Source of the DNA: an uncultured Acidimicrobiales bacterium
GTDB lineage: Bacteria; Actinomycetota; Acidimicrobiia; Acidimicrobiales; SZUA-35
DNA length: 46,199 bases
NCBI GenBank assembly: GCA_938029215.1
Contig: CALHFG010000026.1
Coordinates: 1-46,199 of the forward strand
Direction: 5' to 3'
Program-made: the position numbers and the translations under genes
Shown: positions 16,692 through 24,999 of the stretch, piece by piece
Layout of the letters: every line of letters begins with the position of its first letter
How positions within the stretch are numbered: position 1 is the first letter of the stretch
Notes under the pieces: generated by a model
What the model was told of the DNA's origin: nothing
The model's input: the letters and a program-made list of their open reading frames with translations, nothing else
Databases searched by the model: none

Positions 16692-17543
16692 GTGGGGGAC
16701 CTCATCTCGGTAACCATCGTCGGCGGCTACCTGGGTGCCGGCAAGACAACCCTCGTCAATCACATTCTGGCCAACGCCGACCAGCGGGTGGCAGTGATGG
16801 TGAACGATTTCGGGGAAGTCAATATCGACGCGGACCTCATCCGGTCACGAGACGGCGACACCATCTCGTTGGCCAATGGCTGCATCTGCTGCAGCATGGT
16901 GGACGGATTTGGTGCGGCGCTACAGACGATCACCGAAGCTCCGGTTCGGCCCGAGCGCCTCGTGATCGAGGCGAGCGGTGTTGGCTATCCGGGCCAGATC
17001 GCCGGGTATGCCCACACCCCAGGTCTGAAGCTCGATGGTGTGGTTGTTGTTGTGGATGCGGAGACGATCCGAGCGAACCTTCGCAGTGAGTACATCGGAG
17101 ATGTCGTGCGGCAGCAGTGTGTCGAGGCTGATCTGATCGTCCTTAACAAGGTCGACCTTGTGGCCAACCCCGACGCGGTAGAAAAGGCGGTTCGCAAGGT
17201 CGCCGATGTGTCGGTGGTCCAGGCGCGTTCTGCTCACATTCCGCTTGGTGTTCTTATTGGGCTCGATCGGTCCGGGCTTGAACCCTCGGGGGCCCCGCGT
17301 TCAGCCCAGGACCGATTCCGAACGTGGATGCAGGAGTTCCCCGATCCGGTCGATCGGTTGTCGTTTCTCGCCGACCTTGGGTCGGCGTCTGATGTTCTTC
17401 GAGCCAAAGGCACCGTGCGCTTTTCCGAGGACCCCAACACCTTCTTTGACGTCCATGTAGTGGGAAAACGTGTCACATTGACCCAGTCGGATCGGCCCTG
17501 GCCAACCCCTCGATTGGTCTATATCGGTCTGCGCACAACGTGA
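16692..17543 (+). CDS. COG0523 (CobW/HypB-like) GTPase, putative metal chaperone
   Basis: 283 residues from GTG 16692, one base after the amidohydrolase stop. The Walker A motif GGYLGAGKT is at 11-19, the metal-binding GCICC at 63-67, and the guanine-specificity motif appears as VLNKVDLV. The C-terminal CobW domain is short and ends LVYIGLRTT, a typical family end. Members insert or deliver Zn, Co, Fe or other metals. Its coupling to two metal-dependent hydrolases suggests that it loads them (inference); a role in cobalamin supply for the methyltransferases elsewhere in the window is less likely given the distance. Confidence 0.92.
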   Translation: MGDLISVTIVGGYLGAGKTTLVNHILANADQRVAVMVNDFGEVNIDADLIRSRDGDTISLANGCICCSMVDGFGAALQTITEAPVRPERLVIEASGVGYPGQIAGYAHTPGLKLDGVVVVVDAETIRANLRSEYIGDVVRQQCVEADLIVLNKVDLVANPDAVEKAVRKVADVSVVQARSAHIPLGVLIGLDRSGLEPSGAPRSAQDRFRTWMQEFPDPVDRLSFLADLGSASDVLRAKGTVRFSEDPNTFFDVHVVGKRVTLTQSDRPWPTPRLVYIGLRTT

Positions 17544-17649
17544 TATGACGATTGCTCAGATCAATGTGACACGGGTCATACCGTGGGCTAACGTCCTGAA
17601 CGAAATGTAAAACGACTGGCCTTTGTGGCCGGGCTAGGGGAGAACACCA

Positions 17650-19398
17650 ATGAAGAACCTGCGACTATTGTTCGCATCCCTTCTTGCGTTTGCGGTGATC
17701 GCAGCCGCTTGCAGCGGAAGCGATAGCGCGTCGGGAGACGACGGTGACACTAGTGTCACCACCGCTGCTGAGCCGGAAGCAATTCCAACGCCAACCAACG
17801 AGTCATCCGACGATGACGGCGGCGACGATGGTGAGGATGAGCCCGTACAGGAGGTTCGTCAGGGTGGCACGCTCGTCGTAGCCAACCAGACCGCTGCATC
17901 GGCCTCGCTCATCGGCAACACCGGCTCGGGCACCGGAATCGGGTACCCATCAGCCCAACTCTTCGCCAGCCCACTCCTGTTCGATGAGAACTACCAACCG
18001 CAGCCGTACCTGGCCGATTCCTGGAGCTTTGCCGACGACGGCCTGAGCCTCACACTGAACCTGAACCCCGACGCCGTCTTCCACGACGGTGTGCCAGTGA
18101 AGTCATCTGACGTTGCATTCTCGATCAGAATGAACCAGGCGCTGCATCCGTTCAAGCCCATGTTTGCTCCGGTTGAGTCGGTTGATACTCCCGACGACAA
18201 CACTGCCGTTCTCAATCTGAGCGCCCCCCACCCGGCGCTGCTGATCGCCATGTCGCCGGCGCTGCTACCGATCGTTCCCGAGCACGTCTACGGGGAAGCG
18301 TTCGAGGGTGCATCGGCAGAGGACAACTACGCCTCGTTCCGAGGATTCGCCGGCATGACTGATCCAGACGTGCTCGTCGGGTCCGGTCCGTTCAGCCTTA
18401 CCGAATTCGATTCGTCCACCGGGCTCGTTCGCATGGCGGCGTTCGAAGACTTCTTCCTCGGCCGGGCCAACGTTGACGAGATCGTCATCCAGATCATTCA
18501 GGATCCGAACACCACGCTCGTCGCCCTCGAGGCCGAAGAGGTTCACATCGCAAACCTTCAGGGTGTCGCTGACCTCGAACGAGCGAACGGCATCGACTTG
18601 CTTACTGTGACCCCTCAGGGCGGAGAGGGCATCGGCGCAGTCGTATCGATGCAGTACAACCTTGAGGACGAGGTGCTGCAGGACAAGAATGTCCGCAAGG
18701 CTCTTGCGTACGCCATCGACACCGACTTCATCGTGAACACCCTTCACGCTGGACTCCCATTCCGGGCCAAGTCGCCGATCCATCCTGGAAGCCCGTTCTA
18801 CGACGACTCCGTTGAGGGTTACGACCTTGATTTGGCCAAAGCAGGTGAACTGCTCGACGCTGCTGGTTATGAAGCCGACGGCGACGGTAACCGTGGTCTC
18901 ACCCTGACGATGGACTACATCCCGACCGCCCAGGACTACCAGAAGAACCTGGCCGAGTACATCAAGTCTGCTCTGGGCGAGATTGGTGTCGAGATCGAAA
19001 TTCGGGCCTCACCCGACTTCCCGACATACCTCGGTTACCTGGCGCCCCGGAACTACGACCTCACGATGCAGATCCTGTTCATGTGGGCCGACCCGGTGAT
19101 CGGTGTACACCGTTCGTTCCAGGAAGCGAACATCGTGCCGGTTCCCTTCGCTAACAACAGTGCGTACATCAACCCTGAGGTTGAGGCCATCCTCGACGAG
19201 GCTGGACAGACGATCGACGTAGCCGCTCGGACCGCTCTCTACGCAGAGGCTCAGGCTGCTCTGGCTGATGATCTCCCCTTCTACTGGATCGAGACGCTGC
19301 CGACCAACACCGTTTACAACACTGCGAAGGTCCAAAATCCGCCGCTGACCATCTGGGGTGCCATGTCACCGATGCATGAGGTGTGGATCGCCGAGTGA
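17650..19398 (+). CDS. peptide/solute ABC transporter substrate-binding lipoprotein (SBP family 5)
   Basis: 582 residues with AGGGGAG upstream. A signal peptide ends in a lipobox, VIAAAC, with Cys21 as the lipid site. A long acidic, Asp-rich linker (about 22-70) follows, then the family 5 fold: GGTLVVANQT, SPLLFDENYQPQPYLADSWSFADDGLSLTLNLNPDAVFHDG, VPEHVY and later NVRKALAYAIDTDFIV and DYIPTAQDYQKNLAEYIKSALGEIGVEIEIR. It binds a solute outside the membrane for the importer that follows. Peptides, opines and other small molecules are all possible. The stop overlaps the next gene's start (GTGA). Confidence 0.95.
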   Translation: MKNLRLLFASLLAFAVIAAACSGSDSASGDDGDTSVTTAAEPEAIPTPTNESSDDDGGDDGEDEPVQEVRQGGTLVVANQTAASASLIGNTGSGTGIGYPSAQLFASPLLFDENYQPQPYLADSWSFADDGLSLTLNLNPDAVFHDGVPVKSSDVAFSIRMNQALHPFKPMFAPVESVDTPDDNTAVLNLSAPHPALLIAMSPALLPIVPEHVYGEAFEGASAEDNYASFRGFAGMTDPDVLVGSGPFSLTEFDSSTGLVRMAAFEDFFLGRANVDEIVIQIIQDPNTTLVALEAEEVHIANLQGVADLERANGIDLLTVTPQGGEGIGAVVSMQYNLEDEVLQDKNVRKALAYAIDTDFIVNTLHAGLPFRAKSPIHPGSPFYDDSVEGYDLDLAKAGELLDAAGYEADGDGNRGLTLTMDYIPTAQDYQKNLAEYIKSALGEIGVEIEIRASPDFPTYLGYLAPRNYDLTMQILFMWADPVIGVHRSFQEANIVPVPFANNSAYINPEVEAILDEAGQTIDVAARTALYAEAQAALADDLPFYWIETLPTNTVYNTAKVQNPPLTIWGAMSPMHEVWIAE

Positions 19399-20414
19399 GC
19401 CAGGCGGGTCGAAGTAATTCTTCGTCGATACGGCGGGTCACCCTTGCGGTGGCCCGCCGTGCGGCGCACACAGCGTTCCTGCTCGTCGCGGTCATAACGC
19501 TCATCTACTCGCTGCTGCACCTCGCCCCTGGCGATGCAGCGGTCGCGCTTGCCGCGGCAGACGGTTCGGACAGTCCGGAGTACATCGAAGCGCTTCGGGC
19601 CGACTATGGGTTGGACAAGCCGTTCCCCGTGCAGGTTGCGACCTACATCGGCAACATTGCTCGAGGGAACTTTGGTGACTCGTTCTTCTTCCGGCAACCG
19701 GTAAGTGAGCTTGTGGCTGCTCGACTGTGGCCAACGATTCTGCTCGTCGGAACCGCGTTGAGCCTCGCACTCGTCGGTGGTGTTCTACTGGGCGTGTACT
19801 CGGCGCGTCGGCCGACCAAAGCCTCCAGCCATATCGTGACAATTCTTGCGTTGTTCGGATTCAGCGCTCCGATCTTCTGGACCGGGATCATGCTGCTGCT
19901 GTTGTTCTCTGCCCGTCTTGGGTGGCTTCCGAGCAACGGAATGGAGAGTGTGGTCGATCGAGGCACTGGATTCTCCGCAGCCTGGGACACGATGAAGCAT
20001 CTCGTGTTACCTGCCAGCACGCTGGGCTTTTTCTATATGGCCCAGTACGCACGCATCTCTCGGGCCACGATGCTCGAAGTTCTTGGGTCCGACTACGTCC
20101 GGACCGCACGGGCCAAGGGCCTGAGCGAGCGGGTGGTGATTTGGAAACACGCCCTCCGTAACGCGGTCATTCCAGTTGTGACGATCGCGGGTTTCCAAAT
20201 CGCAGCGATTCTGTCGGGGGGCATTTTGGTTGAGACCGTCTTCGAATGGCCGGGAATGGGTCGTCTTGCGTTCGAGGCTGTTCTACGAAGGGACACGCCC
20301 GTCCTCATGGGGATGCTTGTGGTGTCCACCCTCATCGTGATCGGCGCAAACATTCTTACCGACATCATGTATCGGGTCATCGACCCCCGTATCCGGATCT
20401 CGAAGGTGGTCTGA
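19395..20414 (+). CDS. ABC transporter permease, DppB/OppB type
   Basis: 339 residues from GTG 19395, which overlaps the binding-protein stop by four bases. A GTG 12 bases earlier is possible but less likely. The product has about six membrane helices, the first at LLVAVITLIYSLLHLAPGD with the conserved PGD end, then ALRADYGLDKPFPVQ. The cytoplasmic EAA loop reads SDYVRTARAKGLSERVVIWKHALRNAVIPVV. LVETVFEWPGMGRLAFEAVLRRD is the usual DppB C-terminal signature. It pairs with the DppC-type protein to form the channel. Confidence 0.96.
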   Translation: MSQAGRSNSSSIRRVTLAVARRAAHTAFLLVAVITLIYSLLHLAPGDAAVALAAADGSDSPEYIEALRADYGLDKPFPVQVATYIGNIARGNFGDSFFFRQPVSELVAARLWPTILLVGTALSLALVGGVLLGVYSARRPTKASSHIVTILALFGFSAPIFWTGIMLLLLFSARLGWLPSNGMESVVDRGTGFSAAWDTMKHLVLPASTLGFFYMAQYARISRATMLEVLGSDYVRTARAKGLSERVVIWKHALRNAVIPVVTIAGFQIAAILSGGILVETVFEWPGMGRLAFEAVLRRDTPVLMGMLVVSTLIVIGANILTDIMYRVIDPRIRISKVV

Positions 20415-21310
20415 TGTCGAACGATTCCGAAGTCGATCTCACCGTTGATAGTCGTGACCGGGGCCCGGTTCGCACCCCCATGGGTGAGGCATGGTTCATG
20501 TACCGCCGGAATAAGGCGGCCATGGTCGGGCTCGTCCTCCTTAGCTTTATCGTCCTCGCCACGATCTTCGGTCCGATCATCAACAAGACCGACCCGTTTC
20601 GGGTTGTTTCTCGCCCTCGCCAATCGCCGAGCGAATCGCCTCTACTGCTCGGCAGCGACTACTTGGGTCGCGACACCTGGGTTGGCATTCTCAACGGGGG
20701 GCGGGTCACGCTGATCCTGGCTCTGTGCGCCGGGCTGATGACGGTGATCGTCGGGATCCTCATCGGCGCCACCGCCGGTTACTTCGGCGGCAAGGTCGAA
20801 TTTGTTCTGATGCGATTCACCGAGATCTTCCAGGTGCCCCCGGCAATTCTGCTGGGCATGCTCATCCTCCTTCTGTGGGGGTCCAGCGTGCGCAACGTGG
20901 TTCTCGCCATCTCGTTCGTTGCCTGGCCCCAGACCGCACGGCTGGCCCGGGGCGAGTTCATCCGGCTGCGCAACGTGGAGTATGTGAAATCAGCTCGCAC
21001 AGCTGGTGCCAGTGACTGGCGAATCATGACGCGCATCATTCTGCCGAACGCACTTCCTCCGCTCATCGTGAACGCCACATTGATCATCGGCGGTTCGATC
21101 CTCTTTGAATCTGGCCTGGCGTTCCTCGGTCTTACCGACCCAAACGTGATCACCTGGGGGCTGATGCTTGGCTCCAGCCGCCCCTACGTGTTTGACACCT
21201 GGTGGGCCGTGACCTTCCCCGGTCTCGCGATCTTCCTCACGGTTCTTTCGATCAGCCTCGTGGGCGACGGCATTACCGACGCCTTCAACCCGAAGTTGCG
21301 GGAACGATGA
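20414..21310 (+). CDS. ABC transporter permease, DppC/OppC type
   Basis: 298 residues; the ATG overlaps the previous stop by one base (TGATG). The N-terminal cytoplasmic part contains EAWFMYRRNKAAMVGLVLL, typical of OppC_N. A periplasmic loop and LLGSDYLGRDTWVGILNGGRVTL follow. The EAA loop is NVEYVKSARTAGASDWRIMTRIILPNALPPLIV, and the end LGDGITDAFNPKLRER-like is standard. The start is chosen by coupling to the upstream gene; the longer in-frame reading into dppB is a shadow. Confidence 0.96.
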   Translation: MSNDSEVDLTVDSRDRGPVRTPMGEAWFMYRRNKAAMVGLVLLSFIVLATIFGPIINKTDPFRVVSRPRQSPSESPLLLGSDYLGRDTWVGILNGGRVTLILALCAGLMTVIVGILIGATAGYFGGKVEFVLMRFTEIFQVPPAILLGMLILLLWGSSVRNVVLAISFVAWPQTARLARGEFIRLRNVEYVKSARTAGASDWRIMTRIILPNALPPLIVNATLIIGGSILFESGLAFLGLTDPNVITWGLMLGSSRPYVFDTWWAVTFPGLAIFLTVLSISLVGDGITDAFNPKLRER

Positions 21311-22158
21311 GCGCCCTGCTTGAGGTCGACAACCTCACCGTCAAGTTCGGCGAGTTCACCGCGGTTGACGATGTGTCATTCCACCTGAATGCGGGCGAGA
21401 CGCTTGCGATCGTGGGGGAGTCCGGTTCGGGTAAGACCGTGACGGCGCTGTCGCTCATGCGGCTTATTGAGCAGAGCAGCCGCGGCCGGATTACCGGCGG
21501 GTCGATCCGATTGAACCCACCCGATCAACCCTCTCTCCACATCACCGAGTTGGAGGAAGATGAGCTGCGAAGTATCCGGGGTGAGCTGATCTCCATGATC
21601 TTCCAGGAACCTCTCACGGCGCTCAATCCGGTGTTCTCGGTCGAAAGTCAACTAGTAGAAGCCATCAGGGCTCATCGAGACATTTCCAAAGACGAAGCCC
21701 GCGGCATGGCGTTGAACATGATGGAGAAGGTCCGGATCCCAGATCCGGCCCAGCGACTAAAGCGCTACCCGCACGAACTGTCGGGCGGGATGCGTCAGAG
21801 AGTCATGATCGCCCAGGCTCTCGCGCTGAGCCCTCAGATCCTCATCGCCGACGAACCAACCACTGCGCTCGACGTGACCATCCAGGCCCAAATCCTCGGT
21901 CTCGTCCAGGACCTGAAAGACGACACGGGCGCCGCAGTCATCATGATCACCCACGACATGGGCGTGGTGGCCCAGGTGGCAGACCGAGTGGTGGTGATGA
22001 AGCAGTCGAAGGTGGTCGAAACCGGTCCCGTGGAACAGATCTTCCACGACCCTCAGGACCCCTACACCAAGGCATTGTTGGCCGCCGTTCCCCGACTCGG
22101 GTCGATGACAGGTAAAGACAAGCCAGAGAAGTTCCCGCTAGTGGGGACCGAGCTATGA
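21307..22158 (+). CDS. ABC transporter ATP-binding protein, DppD/OppD type
   Basis: 283 residues, ATG overlapping the previous stop by four bases. Walker A GESGSGKT is at 37-44, the Q-loop is in MIFQEPLTALNPVF, the signature is LSGGMRQRVMIAQAL, Walker B is LIADEPTTALDV and the switch His is in MITHDMGVV. The C-terminal part after DPQDPYTKALLAAVPRLGS is short compared with the usual ~330-residue DppD, so the oligopeptide-transporter C-terminal region is reduced and the Cys-rich iron-sulfur tail of some DppD proteins is absent. Confidence 0.95.
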   Translation: MSALLEVDNLTVKFGEFTAVDDVSFHLNAGETLAIVGESGSGKTVTALSLMRLIEQSSRGRITGGSIRLNPPDQPSLHITELEEDELRSIRGELISMIFQEPLTALNPVFSVESQLVEAIRAHRDISKDEARGMALNMMEKVRIPDPAQRLKRYPHELSGGMRQRVMIAQALALSPQILIADEPTTALDVTIQAQILGLVQDLKDDTGAAVIMITHDMGVVAQVADRVVVMKQSKVVETGPVEQIFHDPQDPYTKALLAAVPRLGSMTGKDKPEKFPLVGTEL

Positions 22159-23069
22159 GCGACGTCAACGGTGGTACACCGCTGGTCGAGTGCCGCGGGT
22201 TGTACAAGAGGTTCCCTGCCGCGGACGGGGCCGCAGTTCATGCAGTCGTCAATGTCGACCTGAAGGTCGGTCGAGGCGAAACGCTGGCGGTGGTCGGGGA
22301 GTCCGGTTGCGGCAAGTCCACGCTCGCCAACACCATCATTCGGCTGGAAGAACCATCCGACGGCTCGGTCCTTCTGGACGGTGTTGATATCTCCCACATG
22401 AAGTCTCGGGAGCTACGAGAGCACCGGAAGAAGATGCAGATCATCTTCCAGGACCCTTTTGCGAGCCTCGACCCGCGCCGTCAGGTTGGTAAGGCGGTTG
22501 CCGAGCCCCTGCAAATTCATGGCGTCACGCCCGAAATGGGTCTGGAAGAAACCGTCGCTGAGTTGTTCGACAAAGTGTCCCTTCCTCGATCGGTGATGCG
22601 GAACTATCCCCACCAGTTCTCGGGCGGCCAGCGGCAACGAATCTGCATTGCACGGGCCCTCGCCCTTCAGCCCGAGCTCGTGATCGCCGACGAGTCGGTG
22701 TCGGCGCTCGACGTCAGTGTGCAAGCTCAGGTCATCAACCTCATGATGGACCTTCAAGAAGAGATGGGCTTGTCGTATCTCTTCATTTCCCACGACCTCG
22801 CTGTGGTCGAACGAGTAGCCCACCGAGTTGCGGTGATGTACCTGGGGCAGATCGTGGAACTCGGCACCCGCCGGGCGGTGTTCGATAATCCCCTACACAG
22901 CTACACCAAACGGCTGCTGTCGGCCGTACCGATTGCCGACCCCAGCGCCCGGAATGCCCGCACCCGTCTTGAGGGTGAGATTCCAAGCCCTATTTGGCCA
23001 AAGGGTGAATCTCCCGAACTGGTCACAATGACCGAACCCGAGCCCGGCCACTTCGTCGCAGCTGAATAA
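22155..23069 (+). CDS. ABC transporter ATP-binding protein, DppF/OppF type
   Basis: 304 residues, with an ATGA overlap with the preceding ATPase gene. Walker A GESGCGKS is at 48-55, the Q-loop is IIFQDPFASLDPR, the signature is FSGGQRQRICIARAL, Walker B is VIADESVSALDV and the switch region is FISHDLAVV. VFDNPLHSYTKRLLSAVP is the oligopeptide transporter C-terminal signature. It is the last gene of the importer operon; a long palindromic element follows immediately. Confidence 0.96.
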   Translation: MSDVNGGTPLVECRGLYKRFPAADGAAVHAVVNVDLKVGRGETLAVVGESGCGKSTLANTIIRLEEPSDGSVLLDGVDISHMKSRELREHRKKMQIIFQDPFASLDPRRQVGKAVAEPLQIHGVTPEMGLEETVAELFDKVSLPRSVMRNYPHQFSGGQRQRICIARALALQPELVIADESVSALDVSVQAQVINLMMDLQEEMGLSYLFISHDLAVVERVAHRVAVMYLGQIVELGTRRAVFDNPLHSYTKRLLSAVPIADPSARNARTRLEGEIPSPIWPKGESPELVTMTEPEPGHFVAAE

Positions 23070-23076
23070 CTTTTCC

Positions 23077-23434
23077 ATTGCGCTCCACTCGCCTCCAGCG
23101 CAGCGTGGCGAACGCGGTGTTACCTCTCACCGCTACGGGGGGATCTGTTCGCTGATCCGGTCGGGTCGTTTCGCTGGCCTGCGGGCTGCCTGCTCAATCC
23201 CTGCGTGCTGCCTAGCTGCGCGTCGGCAACGTAACGAACTGGCTGCACGGCTCGGGTTTTGGCTTGGTGACAGTTGAGAGGCTGCGGCCGCGCAGCAACG
23301 CAGCACGTGCGCGTATCGAGGCAGCCCGCAGGCCAGCGGAGCGACGAGCGGGTGACTCAGTGATCAGCTCCCTCAGGAAGGTTCAGAAAAAGGTGCGCGT
23401 TCGCCGTTACGAGCGAGCCGGAGTGGAGCGCAGT
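23077..23434. repeat. intergenic palindromic element B (about 360 bp)
   Basis: The 402-bp gap 23070-23471 holds no gene I believe in. It is one large imperfect inverted repeat. Outer arms: ATTGCGCTCCACTC (23077-23090) against GAGTGGAGCGCAGT (23421-23434), one mismatch. Inner arms: a perfect 20-bp match, 23172-23191 against 23319-23338 (CGCTGGCCTGCG...GGGCTGCCT), with weaker pairing either side. The central loop is about 60-125 bases. Its left end (23076-23113), inverted, closely matches the right end of element A near 7948-7985. It may act as a terminator for the converging dpp and P450 transcripts, or be a mobile or structural repeat. Confidence 0.78.
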
Positions 23435-23471
23435 ATTAAAGGGTGGACGCAATACGTCTACCCAAAGTGCT

Positions 23472-24710
23472 CTAGAACTTCATCGGCAGTCTTCTTGGGC
23501 CGCGTACTTGGCCGCCGGCCCAGGTGACCGCGTCGGGGTCGGACACTTCGAACTCGGGGATGCGCTCGAACCAGGTGCGGATAGCAACGTCCATTTCGAG
23601 GCGAGCCAGGTTTGATCCGGCGCAACGATGGATGCCGCTACCGAAGGCGATGTGGCGATTTCGAGTTCGATCGATGACTACCTTGCCGGCATCTTCAAAG
23701 GCGTCCTCGTCGTGGTTGGCGCCGGGGAAGTTCATGAGGACCTTTTCGCCTTCCTTGATCACGGTGTCGCCGAACGGTACGTCTTCCTGAGCTACCCGGG
23801 CCATGGTGACCGGGGAGTAGAAGCGAAGGATCTCTTCCAGTGCCGTCGGGAAGAGCGAATGATCAGCAGCGAGACGTCGACGATCGTCGGCGTGGGTTCC
23901 AAAGTGGTAGAGGCCGGAACCGATCGAGCTCCAGGTGGTATCGATGCCGGCGATCAGTAGAAGGTTCGCCAAGCCAACGACCACCTTCACCTCCTGGCCC
24001 TTCATCTCGGGCACGTCCATCGCCAGCAGTTCCGACAGGTAGTCGTCTCTCGGGTTCTCCCATCGGCTGGACACCTCATCGATCAGAAACTCTCGGATGA
24101 TCTCCCGGTACTTCACCCGAATGACTGGATCGAACAGACCTAGTTCAAGCACGCCGCGTACCCATTCGGTGAAGTCGTCTGACTTGGCTGGATCGAAGCC
24201 CAGCATGTTGGCGATGACGCGGGGCGGAATCTGTTGGGCATAGTCGACCGCCGCATCGCAAGATCCGTTATCGATGAACCCATCGATGAGTGAGTTGCAC
24301 AGGTCCACCGTGTACTGACGATGCTTCTCTACCGCCTTAGGGGAGAACGCTGGAAGGATCATCCGTCGGGTCCAGATCTGCTCCGGAGGGTCGGAGCTGA
24401 TCGGTGGTGCGTTGAACGTTTGATCGCCGAACTGCATGTCTTTGGGCAGCGAGATGACGAGCGGTTCCTTGTTCGATAGTTCAGGAACGATTTTGGCCAA
24501 CGCCTGCACGTCGGCAAACTTGGTGGGCAGCCAGGAACGGATACCGCGACGATCGGTGCGGGCCATCGGGCAGCCGCTGTCGCGAAGGTCCTTCCACACC
24601 GGTGTTGGGTCGTTTACGTACTCGGCGTCGTAGATGTCGTAGTCGGTGGTCCAGTCGTGAACTGGGTCGGTCTGTTGTGGGCCGGACACCGGCTGTTCAG
24701 TGTCACTCAC
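23472..24710 (-). CDS. cytochrome P450
   Basis: 412 residues from GTG 24710 (VSDTEQPVSG...), which overlaps the ferredoxin stop by 8 bases; a longer reading upstream would run into the ferredoxin gene. The I-helix oxygen motif is AGIDTTWSS, the K-helix ExxR is EEILRFYSPV, and the heme loop FGSGIHRCAGSNLA gives the thiolate ligand at about Cys363. It is a soluble bacterial class I P450. The substrate is unknown; related actinobacterial enzymes act on sterols, terpenes or aromatic ethers. The partner ferredoxin is the adjacent gene. No ferredoxin reductase is nearby. Confidence 0.96.
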   Translation of the reverse strand: MSDTEQPVSGPQQTDPVHDWTTDYDIYDAEYVNDPTPVWKDLRDSGCPMARTDRRGIRSWLPTKFADVQALAKIVPELSNKEPLVISLPKDMQFGDQTFNAPPISSDPPEQIWTRRMILPAFSPKAVEKHRQYTVDLCNSLIDGFIDNGSCDAAVDYAQQIPPRVIANMLGFDPAKSDDFTEWVRGVLELGLFDPVIRVKYREIIREFLIDEVSSRWENPRDDYLSELLAMDVPEMKGQEVKVVVGLANLLLIAGIDTTWSSIGSGLYHFGTHADDRRRLAADHSLFPTALEEILRFYSPVTMARVAQEDVPFGDTVIKEGEKVLMNFPGANHDEDAFEDAGKVVIDRTRNRHIAFGSGIHRCAGSNLARLEMDVAIRTWFERIPEFEVSDPDAVTWAGGQVRGPRRLPMKF

Positions 24711-24903
24711 CGGATTCCACCTTGATCGCAAATTCTGGACAGTTGTCGACGATGAGGGCCGCCTTGTCCTCGAGCTCGGCGGGTACTTCACCATCGTTCA
24801 AGGCGAAGGCCTGGCCGTAGTCGTCGACGTCCACGAGTTCTGGGGCCAGGGCGTAGCAGCGGTTGTGTCCCTGGCAAAGGTCAGAGTCGATAACGAGCTT
24901 CAA
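24703..24903 (-). CDS. small [3Fe-4S]/[4Fe-4S] ferredoxin, redox partner of the P450
   Basis: 66 residues, the usual size. The cluster motif is DLCQGHNRCYALAP with a distant NCPE: the second cluster position holds His (C-x2-H-x2-C), as in many P450-linked actinobacterial ferredoxins. I chose TTG 24903 because AAAAGGGG (complement 24910-24917) stands 6 bases upstream and the product KLVIDSDLC starts as the family does. The longer reading to 25020 would overlap the divergent gene. The stop overlaps the P450 start by 8 bases, so the two are co-translated. Confidence 0.92.
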   Translation of the reverse strand: MKLVIDSDLCQGHNRCYALAPELVDVDDYGQAFALNDGEVPAELEDKAALIVDNCPEFAIKVESGE

Positions 24904-24999
24904 TTGGTTCCCCTTTTCAGCAAAGCGATTGCGTCGCTCCCTGTCGCGATGGTACTTCACATTCGGAACGGGTACCCCACGAACCGATAGCCTGTCAGC

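Noticed and set aside
17567-17578. TGACACGGGTCA as an operator upstream of the binding-protein gene
   Set aside because: Arms are only four bases long and could easily arise by chance; no regulator gene is adjacent.
23264-23527. 87-residue reading frame after the importer genes
   Set aside because: It lies mostly in the palindromic element B and runs into the opposite P450 gene; Arg/Ala-rich shadow composition.
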